Assembly (NCBI RefSeq): GCF_051622035.1
Contig: NC_135355.1
Location: forward strand, 26,326,986-26,390,985
DNA: 64,000 nt
Origin: Arctopsyche grandis
Taxonomy: Eukaryota > Arthropoda > Insecta > Trichoptera > Hydropsychidae
Direction of reading: 5' to 3'
Notes under the pieces: generated by a model
What the model saw: the letters and a program-made list of their open reading frames with translations, nothing else
The model's database searches: none
Told to the model about the DNA's origin: nothing
In this document: positions 57,626-64,000 of the stretch, one piece after another
How the letters are laid out: every line of letters starts with the position of its first letter
Numbering within the stretch: position 1 is the first letter of the stretch
Translations under genes and position numbers: made by a program

Positions 57626-58593
57626 ATGTTTGTAATTTTACTTGAATATTATTTACAGTATTTATGTACAATGTTTGATCATAGAAGTCGTGTAAATATA
57701 TAAAACGGGTAACCTTTTCAAATAAATAAATATCCACTACTTTTATTGTAATGTCAACTTTGACGATATATGTACACATACATATGTACATACATATGTA
57801 TATGTTTTTTTTTTATTAAAATTGCAATATATATTTTCAAACGTCGAAATAAATAAGGGTTCGGCCGATTCGAAAGTGCGATGTGCGCGTACATACATAC
57901 ATATATCCCATTACAAATGATTTAGTATCCATTAAAAATATGAAATATTATCGAATTATATTTTAACGCAACATTAGTCTGTCCCCGACGCATAAGCATA
58001 TACATATAAATGATATTTTGAATTTTATTTATTTATATATTTTTTGTACTGCCCATGGGGTTGAAAAGCATACACCATTAATTTTATGGCTCGTTTATAA
58101 ATTATTCAATGTTTCGCAAAATTGATAAAGAGAATGAGGTATTGTGAACACGCGAACTCGCACACGTATGTGCATTAAATATGGATCCTTTAGGAGTGGT
58201 CTTAATAAATTTAGGGTTATTGTTGTGGTCGAGGGTTAAAGTGTATATTTAAAAGCTATTATTTTTAAATATTACAAAACGCACTTTAACATTTTTATTT
58301 ATAGTAATGTTCACTTGTTCAAATATTATGGTCACTAGTGAGAGAACGTGAGTATAAAAAAACATCAATGTTTGAAATGATATTAATATACTTATTTATT
58401 TTCAATTAATATGAAGTATAAATTTTAATGGGTAGTTATGCAATATTATTTTATCCGATATAATATAGAGATATATGTATGTATGTATGTATGTTGAATA
58501 TCTATGTACATACATATGTACATATATATTTAACTACAATAAAAAGTATCATTTTATTTTTTATTGAATTTAATTAGGATTTTATTGCTACCC

Positions 58594-59381
58594 CGTCATT
58601 TACACGCGGAAAATATTACGCTGAAATTTCGGCGTGGTACAACTGAGCTCGGCGTCATTTCGGCGCGATGTCATTTGCGCGCTTTAAAATACAAGAAAAA
58701 CAAAATAAATTAATATAAGAGTTATTACCAATTATTCGGGCTGATGATAGAGAGGTGTTGAAGAAATATTCCTTATCATTTTAACTACGTATATGTACAT
58801 AGATAAAAACAAGAATAAAATAAAATTAAAACAAAAACTAGAAGAAATGGAAAAAGTACAACAAGAATGAACCTTTAAAGAAGAACTACGAAAGCCTAAT
58901 ATTTTTTTAGGAAATCGAGTATACTTTTTAAGAGATTATTCGAATTTAATATTTCATTTGGTAGACTATTCTACATATTTATATTTTACCTATTCTATAT
59001 TTTTTTGTATTAAATATATTTTTGGAGTCTGATATTATGAATTCTCGAGTGAGTATTTTTATTAAAGGTAAGAAGGTTTGTCATCAGACAATTGCAGTGG
59101 TTTTTTATAATGTTATTTATTATTATTCTTCTCATATCCAAAGTGTAGAGATTCATTATTTTCAATCTCTTGTCGTGATCTCAATCTCATATGAAAGTGA
59201 TTTTAGTTCGGAAAGCGTTGTTTTAATTCTTCTTTTAATGCTTTTTATACATTTAAGCAATTAAGCTTTATCTTAATAAGACATTAACCTATGTCTGACA
59301 AAAATGATGTCGCGAAAATGTCGCGCGTTGAAATATTGCGCGCCGAAATGTCGGCGCGAAATTGTCCGCGTGGAAATGTCG
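58594..59381. mobile_element. TIR element with long CG-rich imperfect inverted ends
   Basis: The left end GTCATTTACACGCGGAAAATA and right end (reverse) GACATTTCCACGCGGACAATT continue inverted for 50 to 90 bp through GAAATTTCGGCG-like blocks; each end also repeats TTTCGGCGCG internally. No duplication or transposase seen. Superfamily unknown. Confidence 0.7.
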
Positions 59382-60185
59382 AGACTCCACTTTATTGTAC
59401 AGTATAATATTTCCATTGAAATAAATTACCCAGGAATAATCGTTGAATTTTCTTTTATACCATTCGCCATTCCATATGTGATTTTCTATCGCTGTATTTG
59501 TAAGATATTAAATATTTTCGAATGAGTCCAAACCATAATCATAAACAAGGATGACGGTCATTGAATTAAAACGTAATCACTTTTCACAGATACACGCTAC
59601 AATTGAATTGTCCGTTTCGAACAAATAACGCTTGATCTCTGTCGAAAGCTTAATCTTAATAAAACAGAATTAACGTTGAGCTGCTGTGTAAATAGTGGAT
59701 CAATTGAAATCAATGGTATCTAACCGGAACCGGAGTTGCCCAGGCCATGTTTATTTAGGACGAACAGTACAAATAAACGAGCGGAGAGATTCAAACACAC
59801 TGAGCATTTTCATCCCACGGAAAATTTACATGTCTGAAAGAAAATCGTACAGAGAGCGTTGCGATTAAAACGGAATACATTATTATAATATACAGACTTT
59901 GAATGATTAGTTCATGAATATTAAAATACACACTCAGAATTTCTCAATGAGCAGTAAAGCGCGAAGAAAATTCAATAATAAATACTTTTTCAGATCACTG
60001 ACTTAGAAGCGTAAATGTAAATAGCCTAGAATTTTGTTACGATAATTCGCGTAAACAGAAATCGAGCCCATTGTTTGTCGACGTTCGACACTGGAAAAGT
60101 AAACGTCCCACTGTCTATACTTTGATACGAAGAAAAATGCAGAAAAAAAAGAAGATCGGGCAATTGTCCGTCGGTGCTGTTTTTC

Positions 60186-60241
60186 AGGGTGTAAATGCCG
60201 GTCATACATTCATCGAATAAATAATTCATGGCCCACCCTGT
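60186..60241. repeat. short CAGGGTG...CACCCTG palindrome-ended segment
   Basis: CAGGGTGTAAATGCC and GGCCCACCCTG bracket 56 bp. ACAGGGTGGGC also occurs near 33480. It may be a remnant of mariner-like termini. Confidence 0.3.
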
Positions 60242-60544
60242 ATTGTTTGCGAAGCGCGCTGAAGATGTCCAGGTGTGCACAATGTTAAAGCTCTTTTTTG
60301 TTCTAGCATCTATATGATAATAAAAGTCGTGTTTTTTTAACAAAATAACGTAAAAGAAAAACGTGTTGTTTAGCATCATTTTGTTCAAGTATTTGACCTA
60401 GTCCCTGCTATATACATATTTATATATATATATATATATATTTAATTTTAATTAAATTTTATTTCATTGAAAATGAACACTCGCCTTTACAGATACAATA
60501 CAATCAATATACCTATACATAAGCATTTTATACAATGCGAATTC

Positions 60545-60800
60545 ATACAACCACAGTGACATCTATGGAAAAAAATTGGCGAACCTCAAGACACCGAATA
60601 ACTTGAGATTAACAAGAGAGATAAGAAAGAAGATGCATATTTTACAGGAACCATTTCAATGAAAATCAGATAAATTGGCAAACTATGATAAGAAACGATC
60701 GACCTGGAGTCACAAACCAAGGTCTGTCCAGCAGCGGGACTCTAGTAGGACTCAAACCCGTGACCACTCAGCTTGAAAACATAATATGCTAACCACTAGT
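60545..60800 (-). mobile_element. tRNA-derived SINE
   Basis: The minus strand has a head ACTAGTGGTTAGCATATTAT, a B-box-like GGGTTTGAGTCC and body CTGGACAGACCTTGGTTTGTGA, TTTGCCAATTTATCTGATTT. The 3' tail is lost. Confidence 0.75.
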
Positions 60801-61029
60801 TTATATGTACATAAAGATTTATTAACGAGTATTACACTCATTATATATTACGTAATATTAATTGTACAATTGGAGAAAAAAATCTATTCAATGTTGAAAT
60901 CGACCATTGACGAATACCTATAGCCGTTAATTGATACGAATCTCGTTCGATTAGGATCCTGAAAGCGAACGTAAAAATAAGGGTATGTAATATCGGGTCG
61001 AAGATCGAAGCAAGCCGACCGAGACAAAT

Positions 61030-61440
61030 ATGATTAATGAATTCTAATACAAAGCACAAAGGATATCATCCGAAGGCGTTTCCAAGGATTTTGCTTCCAG
61101 AATATTATTTGGCCTGGGATACATGTGTGTGTGTGTGTATTTTTTGTTCGTCGCGTTCATATGCTTCGACACACACAAACGGCACGCGGTTTCAATATTT
61201 TCCCTTTGGAAACCTATTAAGCTTTCGATGCCGCCGCTAACGAGAAAAGCGGGCGAAAGCCAACTCGGATGACTTGCCGTTTGCCGGAAAAACACCCGGC
61301 CAGGAAAATTCTCAGATGCGATGCCTCTCCATTTTTCTCGCCCGCCTCTATCTTTCGATTCGATTTTTCCCAACCAAAAGCCAATGCGGATGTAAAAAGT
61401 TATTTTTCCATTTTCTCGCGTCGCTTTTCCTCTCTTATAC
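61030..61440. other. GC-richer unique block
   Basis: Overlapping opposed frames (minus 132 codons, plus 66-72 codons) show no recognisable domain. Candidate regulatory DNA. Confidence 0.3.
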
Positions 61441-61899
61441 AAAAATCTATTTATTGTTTGTTTTTATTCGATGAGAAAAAATTCTGAATTTCAAAATAAG
61501 TCATACAATTATTTATTTCATTTAACCGATAAAATGTTTATAAATAATATTCATAGAATGGAGTGAGGGTTGTTAATATTATATGTACATATATACATAA
61601 TTACGTGTACCATTTATGAGCAAAGAACAATCAATTTATCCCCTAATGCTTATTATTGCTAAGCAACATCGTATTTTGATTTTGATATTCATAGTACAGA
61701 CATACATACATATTTACATATACTCGTATTTAATATCGAATTGTTGATTGTGAACTTCCCTCATATATTTTTTTTAAATATTTCTAATAAGTTTAAAGAC
61801 GGGATTAATTTTTTTTAAATTCCCGCCATGGCAACACATATACATGTATGTATATAATATAAGTATAAGAACTAGTAAATACATAAGTAACATACATAC

Positions 61900-62456
61900 C
61901 AGTGGGGTGCCGTCATTGAACTAGAGAGACTAAGCTATTTCCCCAAAATGTTTAAAATTTAAAAATATCAACAATTATATTAAATTAAAATCGTGGTCCA
62001 TATTGATATTGTTCACTCGGATTAGCAAAGATCAGAAACTGAAATCGGCCCTACCTGAGATAGTGGTAGTGGTAGAGGATTGTTATGGTATGGTCCACCG
62101 CGTCGTAGCTTATTAATTATAAATTAATTGTTAAATATATTAAATCGTTTCGTTGAAGACAGAATATTTGTTAATTTACTCATTTCATTAAGCATTCATG
62201 GACTATTTTTTGTTATATTAAAACATATTTATACCCATCTTTTTGAGTACGAATTCAAATCATTATGGTATTAAGAATGCTAGCTTACTTTCTGCTGGTA
62301 CAAAATGAAAAATTTTACTCATCACTTCAAGACAGATTCTTATAATTTAAAAATTTAAAATATTTATTTCTGTGTTTATTTTTTTGTCTAGTGTATAAGT
62401 GTATATTTTTTTGTCATTGCCTAGTCCCCTGTTTTTAAAGTCATGGCATGCCACTG
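61900..62456. mobile_element. hAT-like element, CAGTGGNRTGCC ends
   Basis: The left end CAGTGGGGTGCCGTCA and right end (reverse) CAGTGGCATGCCATGA match at most positions. Flanks ATACATAC and ATATGTAC match 6 of 8. 557 bp, no coding. Confidence 0.6.
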
Positions 62457-62795
62457 ATATGTACTATTAATACATTTAGTTTATTACTGGAATTTGATTT
62501 GAATAATAAAATAGAACTCACTTATAATTTTTGATATACATAATAAATAGTCTGAACCTTGGGTCAAGCTATTTTATTTTCATACACACATATATACATT
62601 ACGTATCACAATAAATTAAACAAATATAATTATTTAAGGTTCGATCATACCAGTAAAGCCGACAGTTGCACGTACATAAACAGCAGTACGAAAAATTTTA
62701 TTTAGTACATTCTATATTGATACATATACATATTTATATGACACGTAATTTGTACGTGGCGTGTCCGAAACAGCAGTAACCGACACTATCTATTA

Positions 62796-63240
62796 CTAGT
62801 GTTTTGCCCGTTGAGTTCAACGGGTAGTTTAAGAAAGGACAATTCCTCATATCCGTATCAATATACACGAATTCAAATATAGTTATATGTTATAATATAA
62901 ATATTTAGTAAGATAATTTATAGGCACGCGGGCGCACAATATTAATCGTAATAAAAAGTGCGTACATTACGCGCTTACTAATCCAACCTGGTCGAAATGA
63001 TGAAAGAAGTGTGTGTGTGTGTTTGTATGTATCACCCGTGACTCGGCTCAACGTCGCACATGCCTGTCGTCAAACGACGCTCCATATCACTCCGCACCCC
63101 CCCTCCCCCACTTCCCCGTTACCACGCTTCCCCGCGCCTTAAATACTTTACTCTGATTGGGTGTGTATCTACGCATCTGCCACATACCCACACACATAGT
63201 CACATATCCATACACGTCACGTTAATTTTTATATATATTA
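62796..63240 (-). mobile_element. Helitron-like element, family 2, copy 1 of tandem pair
   Basis: The minus 3' end is CTAG (62796-62799) preceded by hairpin CCCGTTGAACTCAACGGG. The 5' end runs into TAATATATATAAAAATTAAC at about 63240, where the second copy's CTAG starts immediately. Confidence 0.7.
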
Positions 63241-63440
63241 CTAGTGTTGTGCCCGTTGATTTCATCGGGTGGTTTCGGAAAGGAATTAATACATGATTTA
63301 AAATAAAGTTACAATACGTATAGTAATAATTAATTGGAATCGGAACTAAAACAGAAATCGGGAATCTGAACTGAAACAGGGATCGGTATCCGGAACTGAA
63401 AATGGAGTCCGAATCCGAAACAAAAAGGAATCCAGAATCC
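63241..63440 (-). mobile_element. Helitron-like element, family 2, copy 2 (extent uncertain)
   Basis: CTAG at 63241-63244 with hairpin CCCGATGAAATCAACGGG. Upstream on the minus strand lies a degenerate GGAATCSGGAACTGAAAC-type tandem (63325-63430). The 5' end was not found. Confidence 0.6.
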
Positions 63441-64000
63441 GGCAGTCCCCCCGGCGCCCCCCGTCCCCGGGCCTCGCCTCCAGGGTATTGTTGCCCATTG
63501 TAATATAACATCGGTACATGCAAGTCGATTTTGCGTTGCACTCGCCCAAAACAAGTATGAACTTTCCGAATATGGGCAGTGCTGTATAGTATTGTTGTAT
63601 AATATTGCTCAGAATCCAAATGAAAATCCAAAGTCACTTCACAGCATTTATTCAATAATCCCAGAGGTCCACACAGAACCACCGCTCACTCCAGAATAAT
63701 CTGATCTACCGTGTGTACCTACTTATAAAGGACAAGTTGCAAAGCACAGCTTACCCGATCCATTAATGTGTCTATGTATAGGCACGTAAAGGTCTATCCT
63801 GGCGAGTCTAAAGGTATTGTTTACGCCCAGGTCTTGCTGAGTCCCGTTAGCCTAATCCGGGGTCTCTATTGTTCACCCACGAATGCACTTAGACAGTGGA
63901 TACTCTCTCTCATGTTACCACTTTACAGTATGATTAAAAGTAGTCTTTTCCGTGCTGTTGACGTGCAATGCTGGATAATATAAATCGACCTTATTACATA
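63441..64000. other. right-edge DNA, no gene recognised
   Basis: A GC-rich patch (63441-63490) is followed by repeat sequence shared with 47.24 kb. The minus frame 63682-63200 crosses the Helitron and tandem repeat and is not a gene. Confidence 0.4.

Noticed and set aside
22862..60800. Functional tRNA genes at the GGTTCGATCCC sites
   Set aside because: B boxes are present, but the heads do not form full cloverleaves and each is followed by the same SINE body, so they are tRNA-derived repeats.
61044..61442. Possible upstream dpr exon
   Set aside because: The minus translation lacks any Ig Cys or the expected Dpr first-half Ig1 motif, and no phase-0 donor fits.
63200..63682. 160-codon minus frame
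   Set aside because: Spans a Helitron end, a tandem GGAAC repeat and a dispersed repeat; no coherent protein.

Overview
This is an AT-rich arthropod (almost certainly insect) nuclear window. The evidence is a spliced RpS6 gene with intronic H/ACA snoRNA candidates, a dpr-family immunoglobulin cell-surface gene with a 20-kb intron, constant TACATA/TATGTA microsatellite runs, and many insect-type transposons (hAT, Helitron, PIF/Harbinger-like, CACTG-ended MITEs, a chicken-repeat-like LINE and a tRNA-derived SINE). I cannot fix the order or species from sequence alone. No bacterial operon, CRISPR array or plasmid feature is present.

Layout. 1-2.3 kb: AT-rich DNA with a decayed LTR fragment. 2.38-4.72 kb (+): six-exon RpS6, 252 residues, with three H/ACA-type snoRNA candidates in introns 1, 3 and 4; those in introns 1 and 3 are near-identical. 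5-17.9 kb: intergenic DNA filled with a Helitron, LTR fragments, a truncated LINE, hAT elements at 8.9-10.0 and 13.1-14.2 kb, and a tandem-duplicated dispersed repeat. 18.0-41.2 kb (-): the 3' portion of a dpr gene. Four exons encode the second half of Ig1, all of Ig2 and a hydrophobic C-terminal tail; the 5' exons were not found and probably lie beyond the right edge. RpS6 and dpr are convergent.

The 20.6-kb dpr intron holds most of the structural curiosities: two back-to-back MITEs with CACTG ends and TAA duplications, a hAT element with an intact 8-bp duplication, a giant hAT foldback, a 1.45-kb GC-rich two-domain minisatellite ending at a Helitron 3' terminus, and a hAT transposase relic. 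Right of dpr (41.2-64 kb) is probably upstream or intronic dpr DNA. It contains a PIF/Harbinger-like MITE, a perfect-duplication hAT foldback, LINE and SINE copies, a hAT element nested in a SINE, a hAT transposase pseudogene cut by a Helitron, a further TIR element, and tandem Helitrons near the right edge. Several GC-richer unique blocks inside or near dpr may be regulatory.

Most interesting points: (1) duplicated intronic H/ACA snoRNAs in RpS6; (2) the LINE and the tRNA SINE share a 3' hairpin with a conserved loop but compensating stem changes; (3) three foldback MITEs with two different end types share the same central motif; (4) the GGGCGAAGCCC minisatellite.
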